Assembly (NCBI GenBank): GCA_018296165.2 | Contig: JACKQL020000008.1 | Span: 992,001 to 1,056,000 of the forward strand | DNA length: 64,000 nucleotides | Source of the DNA: Termitomyces sp. T153 | Lineage: Eukaryota; Basidiomycota; Agaricomycetes; Agaricales; Lyophyllaceae | Reading direction: 5' to 3' | Part shown: piece after piece, positions 1-12,131 of the stretch | How positions within the stretch are numbered: the first letter of the stretch is position 1 | How the letters are laid out: each line of letters begins with the position of its first letter | Made by a program: the position numbers and the translations under genes | The notes under the pieces: generated by a model | What the model was told of the DNA's origin: nothing | Database searches by the model: none | The model's input: only the letters and a program-made list of their open reading frames with translations

Positions 1-889
1 GACTCCTGTCCATATGGTCCTTCCTATGTGCCAACTCCCCTCAAACCTGCGCTCACTTTGTCCTCCATGGGCATATCATGTCTTGTATGAGAGGAAGATG
101 TACTCGCTTTCAAATACTTTGTTCCTACACACCTTTTTGACGTCCATTCGATCGTCACAGAGCCAAGATTTGCTACGAGGAAATTACTCAATTAATGAAG
201 CCTTGTCATGCAAAATATTCGACGGCTTTCGCAAGGGCCTCGTTGAGTTTGAAATCCAGGATCTGGCTCGGCCCAGGATTTTTCCCAATGCAGTGCACTT
301 ACAATTAATAACCGCCGCATCCGATGTCGACCCAGACATGATACTACTTCACCCCCAATTGGAATTCCATCTTGATAACACTGATACAAGCCATTCGCTT
401 CCTCGGTATCCCTTTCCAAGCAGTATTCGGTTTCCAACCCGTACTGCCTTTTTCGACTCTTATCCCAACTTACCTTGATCCTTCTAATAGTCTCTAATAG
501 TCAGTTGCCTAGTAATCTGATTTCACAACTGCAAATCTAGTTATGCTATCTCTCTCTCTTTGCACTTTGAGGTCTCAACCCAATGTACATCAACCGGTGA
601 ACTTGAACCCGAACGAAGAGAAGTGCTGCAGAGTTCGTACTTTGAAGCGTATGTGTTAGGTTAGTGTAACCGGTGCTCCTGACTCATGCCGCTAAGTGCA
701 ACAGTTCGATCTACTAACATCTTTACCGACTTCAAGTGTTCTCTTCATTTAGTTACGAATACATTGCAGACATTATTTCTTCGACAATGACTCCCGAAAC
801 CCACGATTCGACTTCACATAGTCAATTAGACGTATCTTGCGGGTTACTTCTCCGTCTAATGATTTTCTGTATGAACCTTACTTGCTACC

Positions 890-1823
890 TTTCGCAGTCT
901 GATGCTCAAGTGCAACCATGAATTGCACAGCAGGTTCCGGTAGGCTTCGCGCTTGCCAGAAATCGACCCCCTTGTTTCCCTGTCAGACGGACATGCTCGA
1001 TTAGGGAGGTTCAAACTCGCGGCCCTTGTCGGAGACTCAATTTTCTGTTTACCTAATCTCATCAATACGAAATACGAAATGCGGTTGTTTGCGTTCAAGG
1101 ATTTCGCTGAAATGGCGACAACCTGTAAGAGATATAACAATCTGTTCCATTTTTTATCTGAAATCAGATGACTTACTTCGTCGTGAGTGTACACGTCTGG
1201 TCCCACAATTAAATGATCTGTGTTATGACTCTTTTCATCAGGAAGAGCTTGATATACGAGCTCGGCAATATTGCGATTATAAGGGAGGAACACGACCATC
1301 ATGCACTGACTCCGGAATAGTGTTTCCATCGCGAACGGGCTTGAGATATTGTGTTGAGAAATTATCTGCGAGCATTCCTTGACATTGTCATTGTTTCGAC
1401 ACTCGAATCTCAGTCACCACTCACCTGTGAACCAAGTTGGGCATATGACTGCCCATTCGACAACACGGTCTTCGATATACTCGTGAACTTTGCCTATGTG
1501 GGACTTTCCCTGTTTTGAAGTGTCGAACTCAGGAGAATAAAGCGCTTGGCACCCTTTGATATTGCCATTTCGATGAACGGCTTGACCATTTCAAGCATAT
1601 CTGGAACATAAGGGTAGACTAGATAAACGCTTTCAATATTAATGTCAATGTCAAAGGGATTCTTGAATGGCTTTGGGTCGAACCGGTCAAACGCGACGCC
1701 TTTTTAGGGCACAGGGGCCTTTCCTGGATAGCAAGCGAGCAATACGGGATGGCCAGCATTTTGGAGGCGGTGCGCTGTGGGGAGAGCAGTCTTGTCTGTA
1801 CCACCAGTCAGGAGGACAGTCAT
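890..1823 (-). pseudogene. NmrA-like / festuclavine dehydrogenase (EasG)-like oxidoreductase, broken
   Basis: Read from the ATG at 1823, the frame opens with MTVLLTGGTDKTALPTAHRL, the N-terminal NAD(P)-binding glycine motif of NmrA-type oxidoreductases of the ergot-alkaloid festuclavine/agroclavine dehydrogenase kind. Further pieces follow in family order: GVAFDRFDPK, VKPFIEMAISKGAKRFILLS, GKVHEY, VICPTWF, AELVYQALPDEKSHNT, DHLIVGPDVYTHDE, and near 900-960 SLPEPAVQFMVALE. They lie in different frames. An in-frame TAA interrupts the text after GKAPVP near 1705. A frame change falls between the LLSSTLQ and GKVHEY pieces near 1500, and another just before AELVYQ near 1280. Two intron-like gaps are visible. 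Members of this family reduce iminium or aldehyde groups in secondary metabolism. No other alkaloid gene is visible nearby, so a biosynthetic role is not implied. The family call is fairly firm and loss of function is very likely. Confidence 0.72.
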
Positions 1824-2509
1824 TGCTGGATATCAGAGCGAATCGTGATATAAGAGTTCAAGAAGCCTGTTTGATAGTCAGCGCTGGCACGAGAGGTCGT
1901 TGTACCCGCATATCCGATCGACAGTCATATGCTCAAAGAAATATGCTGACATTACTGCAGCACAATATTGCAAGAGCTCCTAGATCAAGCAAGATGACGA
2001 GTAAAGTGACATATCTACTTATTACTAATGTCCAGAGAGGTCAGTATATATGCAGCTGACGCGTACTCTGACGTTGAAATGATTCCTCAGTAGATTTGTA
2101 ATCTCACTGTAGACTTCTCCCCACACAAGTAGATCATTCTCCGCAGATGATTCTGGGACCTGATCCCAACGACTTGCCTATAATCATAAGTAGGACCCAA
2201 CGCAGGAATCAGGGTTCGTGAAGCCGAACTGTTTCTTTATTCAAGTTGCGTCGATGTTGGAGTATAATTACAGATGCCAATAATATTTAACTTTAAGAGA
2301 CAAGATACAATATCCGATTTGTCGCTGAAAAATACCTGCAGCCTCACACAGGTTGACACGCTCAACTCGTGGGCTGTAAAGCAGTCATTGATATACAATG
2401 TGAAAAAAAGGTAAAGGAAAGAAAGTGAACTGACACTTTCCGATCTGAATATATAATCACTTATTTATATGGATGATGTAGCCCACACATTGAAGTAACT
2501 GAAGCCAGG
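1824..2509. other. intergenic stretch without recognisable gene
   Basis: Between the oxidoreductase pseudogene and the 3' end of the MYND gene. The sequence is moderately AT-rich (for example 2400-2470). I see no coding pattern, tRNA or repeat that I can name. Confidence 0.4.
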
Positions 2510-4863
2510 TCAGATCTGAGGGCTTGTGCAGCCCTTCTTGTGTTCAGGCCAATGGGACCTTTGGCATCCACTGTCACAGTATCTGGGTACAAATGTCACA
2601 TCATGACAACAAGAACTGAAAAGTGATTCAATACCTAGCTTTTGAACAGCCACTGCCTGGATGCACAAATGTTCAGATCAGTTAACGAAGGCTGATCTCA
2701 TGAGGAATATGATAACAAACATTTTCTCAGTGCCGCGGAAGGGTTACCACAATGTGAACACCTGTACAATGCCGCTGAGTTGGTATTGACCTTAGGATGT
2801 AGATCATGCAGCTCTGGATCGTGCTCGTTATCAAGGTGAGTGTCGTCCAGCCATGCCGCAAGGTCGTCTTCGAGTTTCTCATGTGACACCGTCTTGAGTC
2901 GGTCTTCTTCTGACGAGGCTTTTGCGATGACAGTACCGAAATCAGCCGCAGCAGTTGTATAGTACTTCACGACCGTGTCTTGTCCCAATCGCAAGTTTGT
3001 TTTGGGTGTTTCAATGTCGATAGCTCGATAGAAGTTGTCTGCAACTTTGCGGGTTTTCAAGGCATGCCACGAAGAAAGGATTACCGTCGGTCGTGAGTTA
3101 CTGAAGGGCTTAAGGGACTCGCCTGTAGCTCTCTCAGGTCAGTACTCAAGTTCGGCCCACTGATAGTGATAGTCATTAGGATATACCAGTACAGCACGGC
3201 ATTCATATGGCGATTATCAGGCGGGGCCTCATCGACAGGGACCTTCGCGTCATCTAATGGACTCATCAAGAACGCAATTCCCTCCTCCCACTTTACCTTG
3301 CCAACGGCCGGCGAATCCTGCAGAATCCGGATACCCATATCTCCGGCGTGCTCCACAGCGCGCTGCATAAGCTGAAACCGCACAAAGGGCGTGATGTGTT
3401 TGCACTTCAATCCTTTCTTCGCTGCACGAAGCCCCTCGACATGATCTGCAGACAAAGTGATAGAAAGTAAGTTTGACCCGGAGTCTGCTTAAGACCTTTT
3501 CGCGCGAGTTCAACTGCGTCGGAGATGCGTTGTTTCAGAATATGATACTTGATATCTAAAATATTCGCCAAGTCTTCCTCCTTTGGGGTCCCTCCCATGG
3601 CGCGTGCGCATGAAGGAAGCGCATCCACCCAACGAGTGAACGGTAGCTCTAGATCGCCAACTTCGATTTTCCAGACCTGGGGTCCTGGGACTGGAATACC
3701 CCCTCGGCAATTGAAAACTCTGTACGGAGGATATACTCTGCTAGCTTGAGGCCAAGGGAGTACATGGTACATGTTCCGATCCTTTATAGAATCCATCATG
3801 GCTTTTTGGAAGTCGCGCGAAGTAGAAAGTGTGAGAAAAGTGTCACAATTTTGGAGGCCATAGTCCATCATGCGTTCTTGAAGATCGGGGGGGGGGAAAC
3901 CCCGTTGAATACAGGCCATGAATTTCATAGGGTCTAGAGCACGCATATCTACTTCAGAATTCTTTCGGTGGAGGCGGATGATTCCGCCTAACGAAGTACA
4001 GCGAACCACCAGGTAGATAGCCTTTGCAGATGTCAGAGACGTTGAGTGTACATGTAGCCAGAAGACCGAGTGCATGGTTGATTAGGTGTGATGAGGCCCA
4101 ATCTTTTTTTTGAAGTTTCGGTGACGACCTTGAGGATCGTCCGCAGATCCAAAGAGGCTAACAAGGCCGGATCCGAAATCCTGTCGCCATCTACGACACT
4201 ACTGACGGAGTGCGAAAGTACGGTGATGACTAGTTCCCCGATAATCTTATCATCGGGAAATTCATTAATGATGTGCAATAGAGCCGAGGTGGTTTGACGG
4301 GCAATGTCTTTACGGATCGCAGCTCCACCATGGTGAGTGATCGTTGAAAGCGCACGAAGCGCCATATACCTCGAGGATTCAGTTCTCACAAGAGGAACAA
4401 TCTTGTCCAAAAGACCTAAAGTCGGTTTAGGTTTTTTTCCCTTCGCGCGCAGATCCAAACAACACATGCCTCTTTCATACAGTTTGTTGCGCAAAATTGA
4501 ATCAACACACATTTTCGAGTATATGACTATGACTCCTCCGACGATCCTCTCATTGTCAGCATATCTTTCGCGTGCCTTATCAAGCCTTCGATAGATGGAA
4601 TCGAAGTTTGCGTGAATCTTTTTCAAACCACTGCGAGTGGTGAGATCTAGAGAGAAAAGTGAGTCGAGATTGTTTCTTCGAGCTGACCCAAACGCGCCTG
4701 GAATCTCGAAAACAAAACTAGAATGTCGGCGATAGGACCCCATCCTTCAGCGTGATTGATGTCTCCAACATAGGCATCTGGTGTCGAGAGTGAGGGATTC
4801 GGAGCTTTCGAAGATGTCTGCTGTTTCGATTTTGATTTTTTTCTTTGCACCAGGACCAGGCAT
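2510..4863 (-). pseudogene. MYND-type zinc-finger protein with armadillo-like body, frame-disrupted
   Basis: The frames read a protein class common in mushrooms: an N-terminus like MPGPGAKK, a helical-repeat body (GWGPIADIL, GLKKIHANFDSIYRRLDKA, YMALRALSTITHHGGAAIRK, CTSLGGIIRLHRK, DPMKFMACIQRG, AAKKGLKCKHITPFVRF, APPDNRHM) and a C-terminal MYND finger. The finger spans three exons: CSHCGNPSAALRKC, then SGCSKAR, then YCDSGCQRSHWPEHKKGC, ending with TGA at 2510. Disruptions: the A-run near 4840 puts the MPGPG start out of frame with the body; another single-base shift lies near 4720; a piece is missing between the CTLNVSDICKGYL and CTSLGG segments near 4020; a compensating pair of shifts encloses LGLKLAEYILRTEF near 3670-3770. 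Two introns appear to use GC donors. MYND fingers bind proline-rich peptides; the body's role is unknown. Sequencing error at homopolymers could explain some breaks but not the missing piece. Confidence 0.7.
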
Positions 4864-5100
4864 AACACCTCTGAATACTTGGCCAGAACAAGTGAAATCA
4901 GAAATACGCGTCCGAAGTCGGCGTTAACGCAAAAAGGAGTAATCTATTGTGAGCGATCGGATCGGTGACGGCGTCGCGGCCAAGACCCGTTCTTCCCGTG
5001 AGGTCACATGTCACGTGTGTAGCGCTGAACGTTGAGGCGCTTGAGCTCAGAGCTGTTCACCAAGTGCTTACAACTTGTAGACTCGGACTAAGTACAAAAT

Positions 5101-6259
5101 ATGGCCCGGGCCACATCAACCTCGATAGCACCAATACACGGCAATTATTACGGGTCAGGCAACTTCTTGCACATACTCTCAGTGTCGAAATAACGAGCAA
5201 AGGGCAGGATAGATATTACTTGAAACGTCCATCAGTTCGAGACCCCCGTCTAGCTTTACTTCCGCCGTCTACTTTTGCCGGTGTGCGCGTTCTCGACGTC
5301 GGTTGTAATGAAGGTTGGGTGACGTGCGAGATAGGCAGGTCTTTTCTTTCGTTTTTCGTTTTTACTCGAGTTTGATTTTGCTTATACCTTTGAATTGTCA
5401 CTGTCAGCTCAATCCTGGGGTGCACATAAAGTTGTCGGAGTTGACATTGATGATACACTCATTCGTGCTGCGTGGCGGAAGAGACGGACTGTCTGGTCTC
5501 TACAAGAACCTGGTGATGGGAAGAGCGCCACGACAAACGTGCCCGCCGAAAATTCCAAGAAACGCAAAAGAGGGTCTTCATTAGTGGAGAATTCTCCACA
5601 TCCGCTTCCCCAACCTGAATACTTTCCAATGTCGTGCGAGCATGAATCCGGGTCTCTTCCCATTCCACCCTTGGAGACTCGCGGTCGACATGTTTTCCCT
5701 CATAACGTGTCGTTTCGGACAGCGAATTGGGTCGCGACACGTATACCGGAGGATGTGGATGGGTATGATGTCGTCATCGCGTACGTCTTCTCATATTTAG
5801 TTGTTCATTTAATGGAGCGGTTGTGACGCGTAGATTCTCAATATCAAAGTGGATACATCTGAATGGCGGTGACGCAGCCCTTGTTACATTCTTTCGGCGT
5901 GTTTACGACGTGCTGAAACCTGGAGGAATGTTCATCTTGGAGCCGCAGGCTTGGGATACCTACGCCAAGGCGAAAAGAATGGATGAGGTATGTCATTCGG
6001 AATATCCATGTATTCAATCCAGTCTACATCTGTGTACATCCCTCAGAGACTCAGAGAAAATGCAAAGAAACTCAAATTGCGGCCAGACGATTTTGAAAAT
6101 ATTCTCGGCACCATTGGGTTTGGGCCTGCAGAACGTTTTGGGGTGACTGGAGAAGGAGGTTTGTGTTGGTCAAACTATGTACATTGATGCAAGCAATTCT
6201 TCTGACTTTGCGATGTAGGATTTCGGCGTCCGGTAGATTTGTATACAAAGCTAGACTAA
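5101..6259 (+). CDS. Bin3-type S-adenosylmethionine-dependent RNA methyltransferase
   Basis: Six exons fit: 5101-5153, 5213-5334, 5408-5780, 5834-5987, 6047-6158 and 6219-6259, giving 284 residues. The N-terminal IHGNYYGYY is the hallmark opening of Bin3/MePCE enzymes. It is followed by the SAM-binding motif VLDVGCNEGWVTCEIA, then GAHKVVGVDIDDTLI, FPHNVSFRTANWV, DGYDVVIAFSISKWIHLNGG, YDVLKPGGMFILEPQ, and a C-terminal FGPAERFGVTGEGGFRRPVD. Enzymes of this family put a methyl cap on the gamma-phosphate of 7SK- or U6-type RNAs. A low-complexity, basic insert (about residues 92-150, with SKKRKRG) sits between the SAM site and FPHN. The intron after 5334 appears to have a GC donor (GCAGGT), because the neighbouring GT would break the frame. 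The gene is divergent from the MYND gene, with 237 bases between the starts. No disruption is visible. Confidence 0.9.
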
Positions 6260-6789
6260 GTTGCGAGGAATTCCTAAGTCATCATCAGCAAGAGAGTCCT
6301 TACAAGATTTTATATATCGGTTATCGGGGTCGATGATTTTCGTTAGCTTGATTTAGCTGAATAATCATTACGAGGAAGCCATCGCGGAGGAGATCTGACC
6401 ATTCACATTCATGGCGTTCCTTTAATTATCTACACTGATAGTTTATCGATAGCATTGGCAAGCGGGGACTGAATAACGATAAATGCTACAATCACCAGCG
6501 TGTATCGAGTATCTTCTTCAAAGCTTTGACTACGCTTTAGTCCCGTGACTATCGTCGAGGTGAAAATCAGCGGCAGTATAGATTGCGGATAAGTTCAAGC
6601 ACCGACGGGGCGTGCGCAGCTGCTATTTATAATTTTGATCGCCTAAAGTGGTATCAACTCTCACTTGACATGTACCCACTATTTCTGACCTTCAACCCCT
6701 AACTCCTTCGGCTTCATACTACACGGTCGACGCTACAGTCAGCGTGCAGCCAGTATACTTTACCGATCCCACCATTTGGCCCATTCCGC
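6260..6789. other. intergenic region upstream of the deubiquitinase gene
   Basis: Contains the 3' flank of the methyltransferase and the 5' region of the USP gene. A stop (TAA, 6700-6702) lies in frame upstream of the USP ATG at 6790 with no ATG between, which supports that start. I see no further gene. Confidence 0.5.
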
Positions 6790-9700
6790 ATGACTAAGTC
6801 GAAGGCCCCAACCCCGCATGAGTCAATTCGAGCCAGGGAAGAGAGAGAAGAGCAGGAAAAGATAGCACTTCTCCCACCAGGACTCCTCAACCATGGAAAT
6901 ACCTGTTTCATGAACTCCGTCCTCCAAGGTGTACGTGTACTTTAGTTTTTGGGAAATACACTGATGACATGGTGTACAATCTTTCTGTAGCTGATAGCAA
7001 CACAACTTTTGTCAGATCTTGCCCTCTTCAAGCCAATTTCACCATCTATACACCGCAAATACAATGTTGTTTCGAGAAAATCGCCGCTATTGACGAATGG
7101 TCACAATTTGGGTGGCCAGTACGAGCAGTCACCGGTGAACTCGATGCCTGTCGGCGATGACTTTCTAGATTTGATGGTAAAGGCATGGGACAGTCAGATG
7201 CACCAGAAGAGGGAAAATTTGAGTCCAAAGTGCGTCTTATGTTGTTGTCCATATGTGGTGAACTTAGCTGCACCTCTAGGGCAATCCTGGTTGCTTTGGG
7301 TCGGAAATACGACCAGTATCTTGACTTCGCGCAGCAAGATGCTCATGAATTTTTGCGTATACTATTAGACGCCAGTCGCATGGAGGAACTCGATGTGAGT
7401 CTTCCTGACTAGCCTATCGTGGACGAGACTAAATTTGTGATCTACTCACAGGAGATCAAGAAACGGCAGCCGCCACCTGAGAAAGTCAAGAAACAACGTC
7501 GAACGACTATAACACCCAGATGCTCTTCATCCCAGTCCTCAACTGTGCCACCTACCATTCCTGAAGAGGAGAAACTTGAAACTCTGTCCGACATGATTTT
7601 CGGAGGCAAATTCGCCAGCATCCTCGTGTGCCGCGAGTGCAAACATGTGTCGACGACGTATGAAGACTTCAATGACATTAGTTTGAGTATCAAAGCTGAG
7701 GACTATCATGCTCGGAAACGCGATCGTCTAAAGAACTTTGCGAAGCGCCTGACGTCGTTCCAGACATCGTCAGTAGGTGCTATCAAGGAAATACCTCGAC
7801 CATTGTCAGTTCCGCCCAGTCCACGCCATTCGGCAGGGCACGAAGAACCAATGTCAGTCTCCGAACCAAGGAGGAGGAGTTTTGATGTCGTATCCGATAC
7901 CAGTGGTGATCAAGACAGTGACACCAACGCTACGGTGCCGAAAGATGGCAATGTGGCATCGCATGAATTTGCCGCGAATTTAAAGCTATCAGAAATATCC
8001 TCGTCCGTAAAGCCAGAGAAATCCGACAAAAAGGACAAGGGCGATGGATGGTCGAGAATTGGGCGGAGGATAGGTTTGACCGTCGGTATGGGGAAGTGGG
8101 ATAGAAATAATAAGGAACTGCACCGACCGCCAGAAGCTCCCCCAATGGAAAGTGCGGAGAGTAAAGCATCGACATCAGCTTCAGAGGACGTACCGATAGT
8201 GGACGTGGTTAGTCCTTCACCTACAGTTGCCGACAGGGAAGACGGGTTCCTGCTTATATCACGAACATCTTCACCGCGGCCAACTACTCCTCCGAGTCGC
8301 AATAATGTTCCCCTCCCGCATCTCCATAAGCCCCGAGCATCTTACCCCAAACGTTCCAAGACCCCTAAACCCCCGAAGCCAACGACTGCCGAGCTGAACT
8401 ACCTTCGCGAGATTCTGGCGGACGTCACTCCATCATCGTCTAATAACCCATTCAGTTTCCTCAAACCGCCCTATCAGAACCAGGGCATTCGCTCGGTTTT
8501 GGCCCCAGGATCGCCTCCCAATTTGTGGCTGAGTGTGAACCATTTTTCTGGAATTGAGGAATGTCTGCGCATGTTCACATCGGTGGAGATTTTGGATGGT
8601 GAGAACATGGTTGGGTGCCGTCGGTGTTGGAAGATTGCAAACGGAGAACACGAGAAGCCTTCGGCGGAGGGCGAGGGCACCGATGACGAAGACTCAGATG
8701 ATGCTGAACAGGATAGTGTGAACATCGATTCACCTGTGGCCATCCAAAACCACAGGCCAAAATCACCACTGATAGACTCCATGCCCCTTCGCCCTGCGGC
8801 CTTGACTAACATACCCATATCCATATCTACTCCAACAGTGTCGCTACACACGCACTTAGACCCTAGTGAATATCCCATTATACCCTCGCTACCAACAACA
8901 GCGCCTTCATCGATCCACGAATTCAACGTGGATGCGTTGTCTTCCGTGGAAGATCCTCCATCTATCTCAACTCCAAGTCCCCTCATTCCCTCTATTTCAA
9001 CCGCGGGCTCTGACTCATATACTATTCAACCTCCAGTCGTTCGTTCCTCCTCACCCGTCGACGACTCATCCACCATTGCCCTACCCATCCCCCGCCTCGG
9101 CCAAGTTCTCAACCATCTTCCACCATCCACGCCCCAATGCAGCACTCTTTCTATTTCCGAGCTCTCGCATGAGTCAGACGGTGACGAGAGCTCCGGAGCG
9201 GAGAGCGATACGTCCATTTCCACCTCTATGCAGTCCATGGAGTCTATATCAGGCAGCAATGCGCCCCGCGCGGTTACTCCGATGAGGAAGAAGCCAAAGC
9301 CAGTGATTATGCGCCCTGCATATAAACGTTATCTCATTGGCACGCCTCCGCCTGTGCTTGTTATACATCTCAAGCGGTTCCAACAGATTCACAAGACACA
9401 TATCTTGTTTTCGCATGGTATCAAGAAGCTAGATGATTTTGTCGCATTTCCTGAGTTTCTGGATTTAGCACCGTACATTGCACCCCGCAAAGAGGATTTT
9501 GGGCTCGGGAGGAAGGGGAAGGCACATTCTGGTGTAGGAATGGGCTCGAGTTTAGGCAAGCATCCATCCAAGAGCGAGAAGTATATGTATCGCTTGTACG
9601 CTGTTATCGTGCATATTGGGAATATGGTGCGTGTTTTTCCATCTTTTTCGTCGGTATACGTTTTGCTGACGTGAGAGTATCCTCAGCTTGGCGGACATTA

Positions 9701-9899
9701 TATTGCGTACACAGCGTTACCTGAAGCTAAGTCTACAACGGAAAATCCGGAAGAGCAGAACGCGTCTGGACCTTCGGCCGAAGTCAAGGTGCCCCGCCAG
9801 TGGGCATATATCAGCGATACTGTTGTTCGTCTCACCACGTTAGAGGAAGTCCTGAAGGCGAAAGCGTACATCTGCATGTACGAAAGGATAGAAGCATGA
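6790..9899 (+). CDS. ubiquitin carboxyl-terminal hydrolase (USP/UBP family, peptidase C19)
   Basis: Exons 6790-6930, 6991-7229, 7280-7394, 7452-9626 and 9687-9899 join to 960 residues. The Cys box GLLNHGNTCFMNSVLQG places the catalytic cysteine at residue 39. QQDAHEFLR follows, and the His box LGGHYIAY places the catalytic histidine near residue 894, ahead of WAYISDT and a C-terminal AYICMYERI. Two CxxC pairs (VCRECKH and GCRRCWK) match the zinc-binding fingers found in many USPs. The catalytic halves are separated by several hundred residues of Ser/Pro/acidic low-complexity sequence (about residues 280-760), unlike compact USPs. The enzyme removes ubiquitin from proteins; the substrate cannot be told from sequence. 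A short Glu/Arg-rich helix (REEREEQEK) precedes the Cys box. The frame is open throughout. Confidence 0.93.
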
Positions 9900-10267
9900 T
9901 CGATTATCAGCTCGAGGGACTGTTCTATCAATTGCATATCTTACTCATGACTCTTATGACTGAAGAGGAAGTTTTCAGATTATTGTTGTTTTGTTCTATC
10001 AAGCTATTAGACATTACTGAAGTACACTAGCTATCTCAAAGAAATGTAGTGTCTTGTCATTTGTATTCCTAGTATGACCAGAATTCGAACTTTTCCTTAT
10101 ATTACAGATAAGATACTCGTTCAGATACAAATATAGTATTTTGTGTATAACATCTACGTACAAGGTACACTGAATCACTAGTTACATGACAAAGTCGAGA
10201 AAAAGTTATTAATTATCAATAAATGAAGAAAGTCCCAGTAGGTCCGAGTCTGGATCAATTCCAGACC
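9900..10267. other. convergent 3' intergenic region
   Basis: AT-rich gap between the stops of two genes that run toward each other. It probably holds both polyadenylation regions; nothing else recognisable. Confidence 0.5.
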
Positions 10268-12131
10268 TCAAACCTCAATCTCGTCAACAAAAGGATCGAA
10301 GGCTTCATCCAGCTTCAATTTGGACTTCTTCAAAAGCAGTGGAGGAATAGACTTCTTGTCGTGCCCATTCACCTTGATCTGCCTATTGTCCTCCCGTGTA
10401 TCCGTCGGCTTTTGTTCAGGTGCATCTCCAGCCAACTGATCAACCGTGTCTTCAACCTCCTCATCTTTGAAACACATCCACGCCTTCTTCTTGTACTTGT
10501 CCATACGCTTCTGAACGCGTTGAATTCGACGAAGTTGCCAAGCGGCGTGCGCTGGGACAGGGGTAGAGGTGGCAGAAGAGAGGCTGGTGAGTGCTGAGAG
10601 GGATGCGACATATGGGTCGTATGGGATAGATTTGCATCGTTTTGGAGAAACGAAGGAGGGGGAACTAAAGCAGGTGATGGAGGATGAACGAATGGGCGAA
10701 GAGGACATGGGCGAAGAACTGGTATGGACAAGAGCGGGTGTTGAACGTGAGTGGAGCAAATCGTCTTCGTCGTCGGATCCGTCTGAAGGAGGGTACTGAC
10801 GTCGTTGACCGTGCTGGTGTACGAAGCGTAGGTAGGCCGCGAATGCGTGAGGCGCGTTGAACTTTTTGACACCGAGAAAGACGTTAGGGTTGTCAGCTTC
10901 GTCTTCGTCTTCCTCCTCATCGTCTGTTCCAGTATCCTCATTGACATTATTCTCGTTTTCGTCATTGAGAAATCCACATGACCTTGCATCGCCGACTTCT
11001 GGGCCAGGATCGCTGTCGTCACCGTAAAGATTTCCTTCATCTTCTCCGACCTTCCCTTCTTCAGCCTTATAGTCATCTTCAACTCCTTCATCTGTGTTTT
11101 CAGTTTCTCCATCACCGACATTCGAAGAGGTGGACCAATTAGAGTCGCAGAGCGACATGAGCTTCCGAACGGGTACGGAGAAAACAGGTTTGGGAAGAGG
11201 AAGAAAAGAATTCGGATAGATACGAACACGTCCCCGTGCACTGAAGACGTAGGGTATGTTTGAGTGACCTTGACGACGGGGGAGAGATGTTGTGTTGATT
11301 GTTATGTGAACAGCAGTAGTCTCATTATGGTGCTGTATCGATGTTAGTCATACTGCGTTCCTCTCAGGCGAAGAGGGATTGACGAACATATATAATTCCC
11401 GCAGTGAGCTCAGGACCTCTTGACCACACGTGTCCAAGGGTGAATTCTTCCTCCAATTCCCACTTCCAAGTAGGTCCATCGTCTCCTGATTCTTCTGAGT
11501 CTGAGGCCCCGTGGGACTCGATTCCATCCTCCCCGCGAATGACTTCGTCATCGAGAAAAGTTATATCGTCATCGGGCTTGTATCGACAGGGATCTCTTGC
11601 CGTAGAAAGTTTCACAGCGGTAAAACCCTGTTTAATCTGGCCAGGCCTGTATGTGACAGCGTACATCATCATCTTCTTTTTCACTTCGAAAAGATGCCTG
11701 TCTTCCCGCTCTTCGTCAAGACCTCCTCCATATAGAAACGCAATAAGACACCGGAGATGAACGAAGGTATAGCTGAGAGGCACTTGGACTACCCTATAGA
11801 TGCCACCCATACGCGGTGACACACCTGAACGAACGAATTGAAAGCGTAGAGGAAGATGCTTGCTGAATGATGTAGGGGGAGGCAAAGAATGAGTCAAGTT
11901 TTGTGTGCGCTTGCAGCCCAAAGGGTTGGTAGGAGAATCAAGAGGGCGAGAAGGGTATGGCGTGCTAGTGAAGGGAGTCTGTACTGTTGCTGGCAATCTC
12001 TTCGAGAAAGGTGTTCGAGGTACGGAGGGAGGGCGGCATTTTACAGGTGGCTCACCATCGTTGTACTTATCATCGACATGTGCTCTGTCGCCGTCACCAA
12101 TGGCAAGCTCGAAGGTCCGTTTGAGCGCCAT
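10268..12131 (-). CDS. uncharacterised protein with PRiA4_ORF3-like N-terminal half and acidic, Ser-rich tail
   Basis: Two exons, 12131-11388 and 11332-10268, join across a 55-base intron (GTTCGT...CAG) to 602 residues. The join is supported because GIIY from exon 1 continues as HHNETTAVHITI, and the following frame is open to the stop. Residues about 85-260 contain GGIYRVVQVPLSYTFVHLR, HLFEVK, then WELEEEFTLGHVW and GIIYHH. This layout recalls the PRiA4 ORF3-like fold, but the resemblance is from memory and weak. The second half has a long acidic run (Asp/Glu/Asn, about residues 300-350), then NPNVFLGVKKFNAPHAFAAY, a Ser/Pro stretch, and a basic helix near WQLRRIQRVQKRMDKYKKK. A nuclear role is conceivable but not shown. 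The first exon alone would look like a complete gene ending at 11364, and the second like a separate acidic gene. Confidence 0.75.

Noticed and set aside
14..478. 154-residue open frame at the left edge
   Set aside because: No family resemblance on either strand; could be an edge fragment of a neighbour but nothing supports it.
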